From contig NZ_JBBOYW010000001.1 of the NCBI RefSeq assembly GCF_038008325.1, positions 1,168,001-1,232,000 on the forward strand: a DNA stretch of 64,000 nucleotides, given 5' to 3'. The DNA comes from Lysinibacillus sp. FSL K6-0232. GTDB lineage: Bacteria; Bacillota; Bacilli; Bacillales_A; Planococcaceae. The translations under genes were made by a program, and so were the position numbers. Every line of letters begins with the position of its first letter. The stretch's first letter is position 1. The notes under the pieces are model-generated. The model did not search any database, was not told the DNA's origin, and saw only the letters and a list, made by a program, of their open reading frames with translations. Positions 1 to 9,286 of the stretch are shown here, in pieces.

Positions 1-79
1 AAATTATCCGATTAAATGGTGGTTGGTACATATAATATTCTCTTTTGCACATACTACATGTGTAAAGGAGGAGGAACAT

Positions 80-337
80 ATGACGATTTTAGAAAACTGG
101 CAAAAATGGACATCGTTTTTAGGACAAAATGTCATGCAAGCGGAATCGAGCGGTATGCCAAAGAAAATGATTCAACAAGCTGCCGTACAAATCGGTGAAT
201 ATTTGGCGACAAATGTCGATCCTAAAAATGAGCAAGAGCGTGTTTTGTCGGATTTATGGGGCGTTGCCTCTGAAGATGAAAAGCATGCGCTGGCGAATTG
301 TGTCGTAAAGCTTGTACAAAATAAGCATGTGCAATAA
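80..337 (+). CDS. ymfJ: DUF3243 family protein (YmfJ-like), 85 aa
   Basis: Small soluble acidic protein of unknown function. Length, composition and position directly ahead of the DUF3388 and rodZ genes match B. subtilis YmfJ (DUF3243). The ATG at 80 was chosen because AAAGGAGGAGG lies at 64-74 with ideal spacing; an upstream in-frame extension to 23 has no ribosome binding site. There is no signal peptide, membrane segment or catalytic motif. A strong terminator follows, so it ends its own transcript, whose promoter lies outside the window. Family assignment is by synteny plus recalled sequence; no role is claimed. Confidence 0.85.
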   Translation: MTILENWQKWTSFLGQNVMQAESSGMPKKMIQQAAVQIGEYLATNVDPKNEQERVLSDLWGVASEDEKHALANCVVKLVQNKHVQ

Positions 338-339
338 CA

Positions 340-367
340 AAAGAGGAGAGCCTATCTCCTCTTTTTT
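340..367 (+). terminator. Intrinsic terminator after ymfJ
   Basis: AAGAGGAGA and TCTCCTCTT form a GC-containing stem with a 5-nt loop, followed by a run of T. Confidence 0.85.
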
Positions 368-548
368 CTATACAATTTCACTGAAAACGAGAACGTATGT
401 AAGCATATCAGCTATGCATCTAAAAAAATTAGTAAGTTTTTAAAAATAACGCTATAATTCCGTGCATTCTAACTTTCCATTACATAAAAAATCGGCTATG
501 ATGGAACTTATAAAGGATTTTTTACGTTAACTAATAGGAAGGGAACGA

Positions 549-1340
549 GTGTGTTTGAGCGATTGGTACTTTGAATATGAAATTCAGGTGAATCGCCCTG
601 GATTATTAGGAGATATTGCTTCACTTTTAGGGATGCTTCGTGTCAATATTATTTCAATAAATGGTGTCGATAAGGATCGACGAGGTATGTTAGTGCATAC
701 AGACAATGATGAAGCGATTGAGCGTTTTCGTACAATTGTTTCGACAATGGAACATATTAACGTAACCAAATTTCGACAACCAAAACTTCGTGACCGACTA
801 GCGCTTAGACATGGTCATTATATTCCTCGAGATGCAGACGAAAAAAATACATTCCACTTTGTGCGAGATGAACTGGGAATTTTAGTCGATTTTATGGCAG
901 AGCTCTTTAAAAAAGAGGGACATAAGTTGATTGGTATACGTGGTATGCCCCGTGTAGGGAAGACCGAGTCTGTTGTTGCAGCAAGTGTTTGTGCCAATAA
1001 AAAGTGGATTTTCTTATCATCCACAATGATCAAGCAAACCGTTCGTAATAAACTTGTGGGGGATGAATTTAGTAGTAACAATATTTTTATATTAGATGGG
1101 ATTGTAACACGTCGTTCATCTGATGAGCGGCATATGCAATTGGTGCGTGAAATGATGAATATGCCGTGCATCAAAGTTGTAGAGCATCCTGATATGTTTG
1201 TTCAGCATTCAGAATATAAAATAGAAGATTTTGATTATATTATTGAACTACGTCATCACGTTGATGAAGAAATTACTTATGAAATAATGGAAAAAAATCA
1301 TATGTCCGAATCTGATTCATTTGGAGGATTTAATTTTTAA
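549..1340 (+). CDS. ymfK: DUF3388 protein with N-terminal ACT-like domain (YmfK-like)
   Basis: 263 aa. Residues about 8-75 look like an ACT-type regulatory fold (VNRPGLLGDIASLLGM start, a pattern seen in ligand-binding ACT domains). The rest matches DUF3388 as known from YmfK and contains GMPRVGKTES near residue 133, which resembles a Walker A loop. A nucleotide-binding role is only an inference. The start is uncertain: GTG at 549 sits 5 nt after AGGAAGGGA, and TTG at 555 is the alternative. A plausible sigma-A promoter is TTTCCA (474-479), 17 nt, TATGAT (497-502). It lies immediately ahead of rodZ, as in B. subtilis. Confidence 0.8.
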   Translation: MCLSDWYFEYEIQVNRPGLLGDIASLLGMLRVNIISINGVDKDRRGMLVHTDNDEAIERFRTIVSTMEHINVTKFRQPKLRDRLALRHGHYIPRDADEKNTFHFVRDELGILVDFMAELFKKEGHKLIGIRGMPRVGKTESVVAASVCANKKWIFLSSTMIKQTVRNKLVGDEFSSNNIFILDGIVTRRSSDERHMQLVREMMNMPCIKVVEHPDMFVQHSEYKIEDFDYIIELRHHVDEEITYEIMEKNHMSESDSFGGFNF

Positions 1341-1365
1341 TTTGATGTTAAAGTAGGTGTTATTA

Positions 1366-2283
1366 GTGGCAGAATTAGGGACTCGACTGAAAGAGGCGAG
1401 ACTGTCTAAAGGCTACAGTTTAGACGATTTACAAGAAATAACGAAAATTCAAAAACGTTATTTAGTAGGAATTGAAGAAGGCAATTATTCCATTATGCCC
1501 GGTTCGTTTTATGTACGAGCTTTTATTAAGCAATATGCAGAGGCTGTTGGTCTAAACGCAGAGGAAATTTTAGAAACATATAAGAATGAGCTGCCAAGTA
1601 CACCAAATGATCAAGTAAGCCAATCAATAACAAATAGTCCTAGTAGACGTAAGGTAACAAAAGGCCCTTCCAATAAAATGATGGAGGCTATGCCAAAAAT
1701 TATTGTCGCTTTATTTATTATTGTTATTATTGTTATTATATGGGTGCTATGGCAATCCAAAAATAATGCACAACCAAATGAGGTTGACAATTCGACTCCT
1801 GAAATGGAGTACGATACAAATGTTAAACCAATTGATAGTGAAAAAGATAAAAAAGACAACAAAAATGAAGATACGCAAACAGATGACAAACAGGATACAG
1901 ATGCTAAAGAAGAAACACCAGCTGATGAAGAACAACCTGAAGATGAAGAAACGAAGCAAACAATTTCCGCGGGTACTGTTGAAGCAGATGGAGCAACAAC
2001 CTCTTATACGTTAACAGGTACAGATACATTGAAACTTCGCATTGAAGTTTCAGGTCCTACATTTGTTGGGATTCGTAACCAGCAGCAACAAGAATTATTA
2101 GCAGATACGCGTGTTTATAATGCTGGAGAAGTAGTAGAGTTTGATGCTACTGCTGAAAGCTATGTGCGTATTCGCCTTGGTAATTCAACGCAGGCTAAAA
2201 TCTTTATTAATGACGAGCCATTAACGTATGCACAGCAAGTTGTCACGCAAAATATCGTCATCAATTTCAATAAAGAACAGTAG
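1366..2283 (+). CDS. rodZ: RodZ-like cell-shape protein (HTH, one membrane helix, DUF4115)
   Basis: 305 aa. Residues 1-75 are a HTH_25/XRE-type helix-turn-helix (LGTRLKEARLSKGYSLDDLQ). After a basic linker there is one strong membrane helix at about 112-132, very rich in I and V. A long low-complexity D/E/K/Q linker (about 145-205) follows, then a beta-rich DUF4115 domain outside the membrane. This order is diagnostic of RodZ, which links MreB to the elongation machinery. GTG 1366 was chosen over GTG 1357 because AAGTAGGTG at 1351-1359 is correctly spaced for 1366 and RodZ proteins begin (M)xELGxRLKEAR. A small hairpin at 2281-2305 separates it from pgsA. Confidence 0.92.
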   Translation: MAELGTRLKEARLSKGYSLDDLQEITKIQKRYLVGIEEGNYSIMPGSFYVRAFIKQYAEAVGLNAEEILETYKNELPSTPNDQVSQSITNSPSRRKVTKGPSNKMMEAMPKIIVALFIIVIIVIIWVLWQSKNNAQPNEVDNSTPEMEYDTNVKPIDSEKDKKDNKNEDTQTDDKQDTDAKEETPADEEQPEDEETKQTISAGTVEADGATTSYTLTGTDTLKLRIEVSGPTFVGIRNQQQQELLADTRVYNAGEVVEFDATAESYVRIRLGNSTQAKIFINDEPLTYAQQVVTQNIVINFNKEQ

Positions 2284-2330
2284 TCATCCTATGGTGACTA
2301 CTTTCTTTCATCATGAAAGGTGTTAGAAAA

Positions 2331-2909
2331 ATGAACATTCCAAATAAAATTACCATCTCTCGAATTTTACTTATTCCATTCTTTGTTATTGTTATGATGT
2401 TTGATTTTGGTTGGGGAACATTGACACTATTTGGTGCAGAGATGCCAGTCCATCATTTTGTTGGAGCGCTTATTTTTATTCTTGCTTCTACAACTGACTG
2501 GGTGGATGGTTACTATGCACGTAAATATAACCTTGTCACAACATTTGGGAAATTTTTAGACCCGCTCGCTGATAAATTGCTTGTATCAGCAGCTTTTATT
2601 TTAATGGTAGAACTAAAGATGGCACCAGCTTGGATCATCATTCTTATTATTAGCCGTGAATTTGCAGTAACGGGCTTACGACTAATTTTGGCAGGTGAAG
2701 GAGAGGTCGTTGCAGCCAATCAGCTTGGCAAAATAAAAACATGGGCACAAATTGTAGCGATTGCAGCGGCTCTTTTACACAATACCATCTTTACACTTAT
2801 TGGTATTCCATTTGATATCATTATGCTTTATATTGCATTGTTCTTTACACTTTGGTCTGGCTGGGATTATTTCTATCTAAATCGACGTGTATTACTTGAG
2901 TCTAAATAA
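2331..2909 (+). CDS. pgsA: CDP-diacylglycerol-glycerol-3-phosphate 3-phosphatidyltransferase
   Basis: 192 aa integral membrane enzyme that makes phosphatidylglycerol-phosphate from CDP-diacylglycerol and glycerol-3-phosphate, the committed step to phosphatidylglycerol. The CDP-alcohol phosphotransferase signature D-x2-DG-x2-AR-x8-G-x3-D-x3-D is present as DWVDGYYAR...GKFLDPLAD. Four to five hydrophobic segments span the chain. ATG 2331 (MNIPNKITISRI, typical PgsA N-terminus) was chosen over ATG 2313 because AAAGG at 2316-2320 precedes it. It lies between rodZ and cinA as in Bacillus and is probably essential. Confidence 0.95.
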   Translation: MNIPNKITISRILLIPFFVIVMMFDFGWGTLTLFGAEMPVHHFVGALIFILASTTDWVDGYYARKYNLVTTFGKFLDPLADKLLVSAAFILMVELKMAPAWIIILIISREFAVTGLRLILAGEGEVVAANQLGKIKTWAQIVAIAAALLHNTIFTLIGIPFDIIMLYIALFFTLWSGWDYFYLNRRVLLESK

Positions 2910-2926
2910 GAAAGGTCTTGTGTATC

Positions 2927-4186
2927 ATGAATGCTGAAATTCTTGCGGTTGGCTCAGAATTATTATTAGGTCAAATTACAAATACAAATGCGAGATTTAT
3001 CTCCAATCAATTATCAGAGCTAGGTATAAATGTTTTTTATCATACTGTAGTGGGTGATAATGCACAGCGTTTAGAGCAAGCGATTGCAGTTGCAGAATCT
3101 CGTGCAGATTTAATTATTTTTTCAGGTGGACTTGGTCCTACAAAGGATGATTTAACAAAGGAAACAATTGCTCGTCATCTTGGCGTGCCACTTGAGCTGG
3201 ATGAGGTTGCTTTAACATATATTGAGCAATTTTTTGCCAAACGAGGTCGTCCAATGACGGACAATAACCGTAAACAAGCATTAGTATTAGCAGGCAGTGA
3301 AGTGCTTGCCAATCATCATGGCATGGCACCAGGTATGATTTTTAAAAAGGATCATCGCACTTATATTTTACTGCCGGGACCACCAAAAGAGCTAGAGCCA
3401 ATGTTCCAATTTGAGGCAAAGCCAAAGCTTGCAGCTATGTTAAATGATGGGGGAACAATCGCCTCTCATGTTATGCGTTTTTATGGTATTGGTGAGGCGG
3501 AGCTTGAAGTACGCGTTCAAGATATTTTAGATGCTCAAACAAATCCAACTGTTGCACCGCTTGCCTCAGACGGTGAGGTAACATTACGCGTCACAGCTAA
3601 AGCACCAACAGAGCAGCAGGCACAACAGCTAATTGACGCCAAAGTTGCAGAGATACAGGCACTTGTTGGCGACTATCAATATGGTGTCAATGATGATTCG
3701 CTTGCCTCTAAAACAGTTGAAATGCTACTGGATAATAAGCTAACAATTGCAGCTGCGGAAAGTTTAACAGCTGGATTATTTCAATCAGAGCTTGCGGAAA
3801 TTCCTGGGGTGGGCAATGCATTAATCGGAGGCGTTGTTACCTATACAGCTGATGCGAAAGTAAAACAGCTTGGTATTTCAAAAGCGCTAATTGATACACA
3901 TGGTGTTGTCAGTAGTGAATGTGCAGCGGCAATGGCAAGTGCTGTGCGGGAAAAATTCGCTACAAATATTGGGATTGGTTTAACAGGAGAAGCTGGTCCT
4001 ACAGCACATGACCATCAGCCAGTAGGCACAGTATGGATTGGTATTGCGATTAACGATGAGGAGCCTCTTACATACTTGCTACATCTATCTGGTATGCGGA
4101 ATACAAATCGACTGCGTGCAGTGAAGTTTGCATGCCATTATTTAATGCAGTTATTAGAAGAGCGTGGCTATACAAAGCGTTATTAA
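2927..4186 (+). CDS. cinA: CinA-like competence/damage-inducible protein
   Basis: 419 aa, full length for the family. The N-terminal half is a MoCF/MoeA-like domain (NAEILAVGSELLLGQ, then FSGGLGPTKDD). The C-terminal ~160 residues are the CinA domain, associated with NMN/ADP-ribose pyrophosphatase-type activity (AAAESLTAGLFQSELAEIPG, GLTGEAGP). ATG 2927 was chosen: AAGAAAGG at 2907-2914 fits it and the protein starts MNAEILAVG. It lies just upstream of recA, as in many Gram-positives, but recA here has its own LexA-controlled promoter. Confidence 0.93.
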   Translation: MNAEILAVGSELLLGQITNTNARFISNQLSELGINVFYHTVVGDNAQRLEQAIAVAESRADLIIFSGGLGPTKDDLTKETIARHLGVPLELDEVALTYIEQFFAKRGRPMTDNNRKQALVLAGSEVLANHHGMAPGMIFKKDHRTYILLPGPPKELEPMFQFEAKPKLAAMLNDGGTIASHVMRFYGIGEAELEVRVQDILDAQTNPTVAPLASDGEVTLRVTAKAPTEQQAQQLIDAKVAEIQALVGDYQYGVNDDSLASKTVEMLLDNKLTIAAAESLTAGLFQSELAEIPGVGNALIGGVVTYTADAKVKQLGISKALIDTHGVVSSECAAAMASAVREKFATNIGIGLTGEAGPTAHDHQPVGTVWIGIAINDEEPLTYLLHLSGMRNTNRLRAVKFACHYLMQLLEERGYTKRY

Positions 4187-4252
4187 AAATAAACTAACAA
4201 ATAGGAATTTGAGTAGAGAAAAACTGCTCAAATTTTTATTTTGAAGAAAAAT

Positions 4253-4266
4253 CGAATAAATGTTCG
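4253..4266 (+). promoter_or_regulatory. LexA (DinR) box upstream of recA
   Basis: CGAATAAATGTTCG matches the Gram-positive SOS operator CGAAC-N4-GTTCG with one mismatch. It sits directly upstream of the recA -35 element, as expected for SOS repression. Confidence 0.85.
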
Positions 4267-4274
4267 CTTTTTTC

Positions 4275-4303
4275 TTGCGCGATTTCTCAAAAGCAAGTAT
4301 AGT
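4275..4303 (+). promoter_or_regulatory. recA promoter
   Basis: TTGCGC (4275-4280) and TATAGT (4298-4303) are separated by 17 nt, immediately downstream of the LexA box. Confidence 0.7.
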
Positions 4304-4349
4304 AGAGATAGATAATAACTAATGAACAGTTTTTGAAGGAGGAAAATAA

Positions 4350-5411
4350 ATGAGTGATCGTAAAGCAGCCTTAGAACAGGCGTTAAAACAAATTGAAAAG
4401 AATTTTGGTAAAGGTTCCATCATGAAGCTTGGTGAAAAAACGGATTTAGAAATTGCCACATCTTCAAGTGGCTCATTAGCACTTGATGCTGCATTAGGTG
4501 TAGGTGGTTATCCACGTGGACGTATTATTGAAGTATATGGTCCTGAATCATCAGGTAAAACAACTGTTGCACTACATGCTATTGCTGAAGTACAGGCAAC
4601 GGGTGGACAGGCAGCGTTTATTGACGCAGAGCATGCATTAGACCCAGTGTATGCACAAAAATTAGGGGTTAATATTGATGAGCTATTATTATCGCAGCCA
4701 GATACAGGTGAGCAAGCACTTGAAATTGCAGAAGCATTAGTACGTAGTGGAGCCATTGATATTATCGTTATTGACTCTGTTGCAGCATTAGTACCAAAAG
4801 CTGAAATTGAAGGAGATATGGGTGACTCTCATGTCGGCTTACAAGCACGTTTAATGTCCCAAGCTTTACGTAAGCTTTCAGGAGCGATCAATAAATCCAA
4901 AACAATTGCTATTTTCATTAACCAAGTCCGTGAAAAAATTGGTGTGATGTTTGGCAATCCAGAAACAACACCTGGTGGGCGTGCGCTTAAATTCTACAGC
5001 TCCGTGCGTTTAGAAGTTCGTCGTGCAGAGGCAATTAAGCAAGGGAATGATATTGTAGGGAACCGCACAAAGGTTAAAATTGTAAAAAATAAAGTAGCAC
5101 CACCATTCCGTACAGCTGAAGTAGATATTATGTATGGAGAAGGGATTTCTAAAGAAGGTGAAACAGTCGATTTAGGGGTAGAATTAGATATTGTACAAAA
5201 AAGTGGTTCTTGGTATGCATATGGTGATGAGCGCCTAGGTCAAGGACGCGAAAATGCGAAGCAATATTTAAAAGAAAATGCTGCTGTGATGGAGGAAATT
5301 GCAAATAAAATTCGCTCTTCTTACGGTATTGCTGCTGCTTCTTATACAATTGCCGCGCATGACGAAGAAGAAATGGATGAAGAATTAATGTCACTTCTTG
5401 AAGAAGAATAA
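4350..5411 (+). CDS. recA: Recombinase RecA
   Basis: 353 aa DNA-dependent ATPase for homologous recombination, and the co-protease that triggers LexA cleavage. Walker A is GPESSGKTT near residue 67, Walker B is [10 protein letters not shown], and the L2-adjacent [20 protein letters not shown] block is intact. The tail is acidic ([15 protein letters not shown]), as usual. ATG 4350 follows AAGGAGG. No inteins or frameshifts. Regulation is by the LexA box just upstream and a strong terminator follows. Confidence 0.99.
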   Translation: MSDRKAALEQALKQIEKNFGKGSIMKLGEKTDLEIATSSSGSLALDAALGVGGYPRGRIIEVYGPESSGKTTVALHAIAEVQATGGQAAFIDAEHALDPVYAQKLGVNIDELLLSQPDTGEQALEIAEALVRSGAIDIIVIDSVAALVPKAEIEGDMGDSHVGLQARLMSQALRKLSGAINKSKTIAIFINQVREKIGVMFGNPETTPGGRALKFYSSVRLEVRRAEAIKQGNDIVGNRTKVKIVKNKVAPPFRTAEVDIMYGEGISKEGETVDLGVELDIVQKSGSWYAYGDERLGQGRENAKQYLKENAAVMEEIANKIRSSYGIAAASYTIAAHDEEEMDEELMSLLEEE

Positions 5412-5413
5412 GC

Positions 5414-5461
5414 TAATGCATTGCTCTTGCACGAAAAAGCAGGAGCAATGTATTTTTTTTG
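5414..5461 (+). terminator. Intrinsic terminator after recA
   Basis: TGCATTGCTC pairs with GAGCAATGTA around an A-rich loop, followed by T8. Confidence 0.85.
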
Positions 5462-5740
5462 TGAAAAATTTGTAGCGATATAATCGTTCTATTGAAAGGT
5501 GATGTTGTCTATATTGCTGAATTTTTGCGTAGAATATAGTAGAAGCAACACTAAAATACGAGTTAGCTGCAAATTCAACAACTACACGAGCTTGTAAGAA
5601 AATATTTCTTATGTACTGGTTTTAACGAAATGCTAGTAAACATAAAATATTTTCTAGTGTAAAAGTATTAGGCAAAATATTCACTTGATGGATAGGACTT
5701 ACTTTTTTTAGTTGGCAGGTGAATAGACACCTGACTCTCC

Positions 5741-6056
5741 TTGACAGCGCTTAAGGCTAGTTATACAATAAAATATGTATAATTTCTGAATTATGACTTT
5801 AAATAGGCAATACATTTGATTATATCTTCATTAAATAACTATCTTTCATGAAAGCGATATTACAACTTTCAAAGCTTCCTAGTGAAGTGACCATTGTTGT
5901 AATTCCTTTCCAGTGGATGGCTCTATTCTGCTGGATGAAGATACACCCTTTGTGAATAGAATGGATGAACAAAAGTTCCTTGTTGTTCACAAGGCTTATA
6001 TTGATGTATGCGCCGACTGAAACTGTATTACCCAAATAGCAAGAGGAGGTGTTCAT
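5741..6056 (+). promoter_or_regulatory. rny promoter and long 5' leader
   Basis: TTGACA (5741-5746), a 17-nt spacer and TACAAT (5764-5769) form a near-consensus sigma-A promoter. Transcription would start near 5776, leaving a leader of about 280 nt before rny. The leader contains no supported ORF, and no known riboswitch motif was recognised. The stretch 5462-5740 between the recA terminator and this promoter holds a small hairpin (CAGGTG/CACCTG, 5716-5734) and nothing else supportable. Confidence 0.7.
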
Positions 6057-7616
6057 ATGGATGGAATTACTATCATCTCCGCTTTGCTTGGACTCATCGT
6101 TGGTGCCGCTGTTAGCTATATCTACATGAAAAAAGTGAATGACTCAAAAATCACTGGTGCTAAACATGTTGCTGAAACAATCGTTGAAGAAGGAAAACGA
6201 GAAGCGGAGGCAATGAAAAAAGAAGCACTACTTGAAGCCAAAGATGAAACTCACAAATTTCGTATTGAAGCAGAAAATGACATTCGTGAACGTCGTTTAG
6301 AACTTCAAAAACAAGAGAACCGTTTATTGCAAAGAGAAGAGAATCTTGACCGCAAGGATGATGCTCTAAATAAGAGAGAAGCAGGCTTAGAGCGTAAAGA
6401 ACATGCTCTAGCTGAAAGACAACAGCATATTGAACAGATGGAGAGCAAAGTGGACGAGCTCGTTGCATCACAAAAAACAGAGCTAGAACGTATTTCTGCT
6501 TTAACAAGAGATGAAGCAAAAACAATTATCTTAAATGAGGTAGAAAAAGAGCTAGCGACTGATATTGCAGTGATGACGAAGGAAGCTGAAACACGTGCGA
6601 AGGAAGAGTCCGATAAAAAAGCACGTGAAATTTTATCGTTGGCATTACAACGTTTTGCAGCAGATCATGTAGCAGAAACAACGGTATCTGTCGTGAACTT
6701 GCCAAACGATGAAATGAAAGGCCGTATTATTGGTCGGGAAGGCCGTAATATCCGTACATTGGAAACATTAACAGGGATTGATTTAATTATTGATGATACT
6801 CCAGAGGCGGTTATTTTATCAGGCTTTGACCCAATTCGTCGTGAAACAGCTCGACTTGCACTTGAAAAGCTTGTACAAGATGGCCGTATTCACCCTGCTC
6901 GCATAGAGGAAATGGTGGAAAAAGCTCGTCGTGAAGTGGATGAACAAATTCGCGAAACAGGTGAGCAAACAACATTTGAAATTGGTATTCATAACTTACA
7001 TCCTGATTTAATGAAAATTTTAGGTCGTATGAAATATCGTACAAGCTACGGACAAAATGTTTTAAAACATTCAATTGAAGTCGCATATTTAGCAGGCTTA
7101 CTTGCTGCTGAACTTGGCGAGGATGTAGCGTTAGCTCGTCGTGCAGGCTTATTACATGATATCGGTAAAGCAATTGACCATGAGGTTGAAGGTAGCCATG
7201 TTGAGATTGGTGTAGAATTAGCAACGAAATATAAGGAACATCCTGTCGTTATTAACAGTATTGCTTCGCATCATGGCGATACAGAGGCAACCTCTGTTAT
7301 TGCAGTATTAGTGGCTGCAGCTGATGCATTATCAGCAGCTCGTCCAGGTGCACGAAGCGAAACACTTGAAAATTATATCCGCAGACTGGAAAAGTTAGAG
7401 GAAATTTCAGAAAGCTATGATGGCGTAGAAAAATCTTATGCGATTCAGGCTGGTCGTGAAATCCGTATTATTGTACAACCTGAAAAAATTGATGACCTAG
7501 CTTCCCATCGACTTGCACGTGATATTCGCAAACGCATTGAGGAAGAATTGGACTATCCAGGTCATATTAAAGTGACAGTCATTCGTGAAACACGTGCTGT
7601 GGAGTACGCGAAATAA
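6057..7616 (+). CDS. rny: Ribonuclease Y
   Basis: 519 aa, the usual length. One N-terminal membrane helix (about residues 4-24), a long charged coiled coil (about 25-200), a KH RNA-binding domain ([15 protein letters not shown], about 222-237) and an HD catalytic domain ([10 protein letters not shown]... [10 protein letters not shown], about 340-390, with the HD pair intact). RNase Y starts mRNA turnover as a membrane-anchored endonuclease. ATG 6057 follows GAGGAGGTG. It is transcribed from the promoter at 5741 with a long leader and terminates at 7627. ymdB follows, as in B. subtilis. Confidence 0.97.
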   Translation: MDGITIISALLGLIVGAAVSYIYMKKVNDSKITGAKHVAETIVEEGKREAEAMKKEALLEAKDETHKFRIEAENDIRERRLELQKQENRLLQREENLDRKDDALNKREAGLERKEHALAERQQHIEQMESKVDELVASQKTELERISALTRDEAKTIILNEVEKELATDIAVMTKEAETRAKEESDKKAREILSLALQRFAADHVAETTVSVVNLPNDEMKGRIIGREGRNIRTLETLTGIDLIIDDTPEAVILSGFDPIRRETARLALEKLVQDGRIHPARIEEMVEKARREVDEQIRETGEQTTFEIGIHNLHPDLMKILGRMKYRTSYGQNVLKHSIEVAYLAGLLAAELGEDVALARRAGLLHDIGKAIDHEVEGSHVEIGVELATKYKEHPVVINSIASHHGDTEATSVIAVLVAAADALSAARPGARSETLENYIRRLEKLEEISESYDGVEKSYAIQAGREIRIIVQPEKIDDLASHRLARDIRKRIEEELDYPGHIKVTVIRETRAVEYAK

Positions 7617-7626
7617 TATTGAAAGT

Positions 7627-7668
7627 TAGAGGTTTCTTTAGATAAATATCTGGAGAGCCTCTTTTTTA
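7627..7668 (+). terminator. Terminator after rny
   Basis: AGAGG/CCTCT outer stem with an inner AGATA/TATCT stem, then T6. Imperfect but well placed. Confidence 0.6.
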
Positions 7669-7792
7669 CTGGAAAAGCTTAATTGCTTAATAAACTGCCT
7701 AACGTTACAATTAAGGATGTTATTTGAAGCCGGTTATGAAATAAGCCTTGCTGATGGAAAAAGGCATAAGGGAAAGAAAGAGTGGTTAAAAA

Positions 7793-8590
7793 ATGAAGGT
7801 TTTATTTATTGGTGATATTGTTGGTTCAATTGGTCGAGATGCAGTGGAAAAATATTTACCTCGCTTAAAAAAGAAATACAATGCTGATGTGGTCATTGCA
7901 AACGGTGAAAATGCAGCGGCAGGGCGTGGCATTACTCATAATATTTACAACAGCCTTTTACAAATGGGTGTAGATGTGATTACAATGGGCAATCATACAT
8001 GGGACAATAAAGATATTTTTGATTTTATTGATGACGCAGATTATTTAATACGCCCTGCTAATTTTTCGAGCGAGGCTCCAGGGAAGGGCATGGTGCAAAT
8101 TGCTAAAAACGGTGTGACATTATCGGTGATTAATTTACATGGTCGTGTCTTTTTACCTCCACATGAAGACCCATTTGCGATGGCTGATTTGTTGATCGAG
8201 GAAGCTCGCCGAACATCACCACTTGTCTTTGTGGACTTTCATGCAGAAGCGACAAGTGAAAAGATTGCGCTTGGCTGGCATTTAGATGGTAAGGCTTCGG
8301 CAGTTGTTGGCACACATACACATGTGCAAACAGCCGATGCAAGAATTTATCCAAATGGTACAGCGTATATTACAGATGTCGGCATGACAGGTCCGTATGA
8401 TGAAATTTTAGGCATGACGAAGGATAGTGTGATTTCTAAATTCCAAACAAATATGCCAACTCGCTTTGAAGTGCCGAAAAAAGGACGTGAGGTATTAAGT
8501 GGCTTCTTTGTAGAGATTGATGATAAAACAGGGAAGGCTAGTCACTGTGAACGTATTTATATAAATGACGACTATCCGTTTCAAGGATAA
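7793..8590 (+). CDS. ymdB: YmdB-family metallophosphoesterase
   Basis: 265 aa cytosolic TIGR00282-type phosphodiesterase. Metal-binding motifs run in order: GDIVGSIGRDAV (residues 6-17), NGENAAAG, GNHTWDN (about 66), DFHAEATSEK (about 148) and GTHTHVQTAD (about 173). In B. subtilis YmdB hydrolyses cyclic nucleotides and influences the motile/biofilm decision; that role is known from the family, not from this sequence. The start is ATG 7793 (MKVLFIGDIVG) after a weak GGGAAAGAAAGAG site. The 176-nt gap from rny holds only the rny terminator and no clear promoter. Confidence 0.93.
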   Translation: MKVLFIGDIVGSIGRDAVEKYLPRLKKKYNADVVIANGENAAAGRGITHNIYNSLLQMGVDVITMGNHTWDNKDIFDFIDDADYLIRPANFSSEAPGKGMVQIAKNGVTLSVINLHGRVFLPPHEDPFAMADLLIEEARRTSPLVFVDFHAEATSEKIALGWHLDGKASAVVGTHTHVQTADARIYPNGTAYITDVGMTGPYDEILGMTKDSVISKFQTNMPTRFEVPKKGREVLSGFFVEIDDKTGKASHCERIYINDDYPFQG

Positions 8591-8758
8591 ATAAGTCGAA
8601 GTTTGTTGGTTTACAACTCTTTTAGTGGGATACAGGATTCTTAGTCTATTTCCTTCTTGTGGAGCATAAAATGTGCTACGGACAATAACTTGAGGTCCAA
8701 AAAGGGGGACATGAGTTGTTGAGCGTAAACACTATTCGCGAAACGGGGAGGAATAATT

Positions 8759-9025
8759 GTGGATTCATTAAAAGTATCATCACGCTCTAATCCAAATTCA
8801 GTTGCAGGTGCATTAGTCGCGGTAATCAGAGAAAAAGGGCAAGCAGAAATGCAGGCAGTCGGGGCAGGTGCACTTAACCAAGCCGTGAAAGCAGTGGCCA
8901 TTGCACGCGGATTTGTAGCGCCAAGTGGCACAGATTTAATTTGCGCGCCAGCGTTTGCTGATATTTTAATTGCTGGCGAAGAACGTACAGCCTTAAAGCT
9001 GCTAGTGGAAAAACGCATTCGATAA
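8759..9025 (+). CDS. spoVS: Stage V sporulation protein S
   Basis: 88 aa. The Alba-like SpoVS sequence is nearly invariant in endospore formers; here the NSVAGALVAVIREKGQAEMQ and GALNQAVKAVAIARGFVAPS blocks are clear. It is needed for progress past stage V and for normal septation control. GTG 8759 follows GGGGAGG (8745-8751) and gives the expected MDSLKVS N-terminus. It is monocistronic, with a terminator directly after it. Confidence 0.96.
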   Translation: MDSLKVSSRSNPNSVAGALVAVIREKGQAEMQAVGAGALNQAVKAVAIARGFVAPSGTDLICAPAFADILIAGEERTALKLLVEKRIR

Positions 9026-9040
9026 AAAAGTAATGAAGTA

Positions 9041-9079
9041 AAATGCCTTGTCACATAATAATGTGGCGAGGCATTTTTT
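9041..9079 (+). terminator. Terminator after spoVS
   Basis: AAATGCCTTGTCACAT pairs with ATGTGGCGAGGCATTT (one G-T pair) and runs into T6. Confidence 0.9.
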
Positions 9080-9286
9080 CGTTTTTTCTTTACATATGAT
9101 AGATGTCACTTGCAATAGAGGCGTGATTTTGCTTAGATTTGAAAATTACAACTTTTTGAAAAAATTTTCAGTCAAAGGTCTGATTTTCGCCTAAATCATT
9201 GAGAAACAATAGTACAGAAGGGTTTCTTCGTGTTAAACTTATGAAGGAAAAATAATAGTATACATTGGATTTAAGGAGTTGTTGAC

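Noticed and set aside
1611..1959. Minus- and plus-strand frames inside rodZ
   Set aside because: Shadows of the low-complexity D/E/K linker and membrane helix coding sequence.
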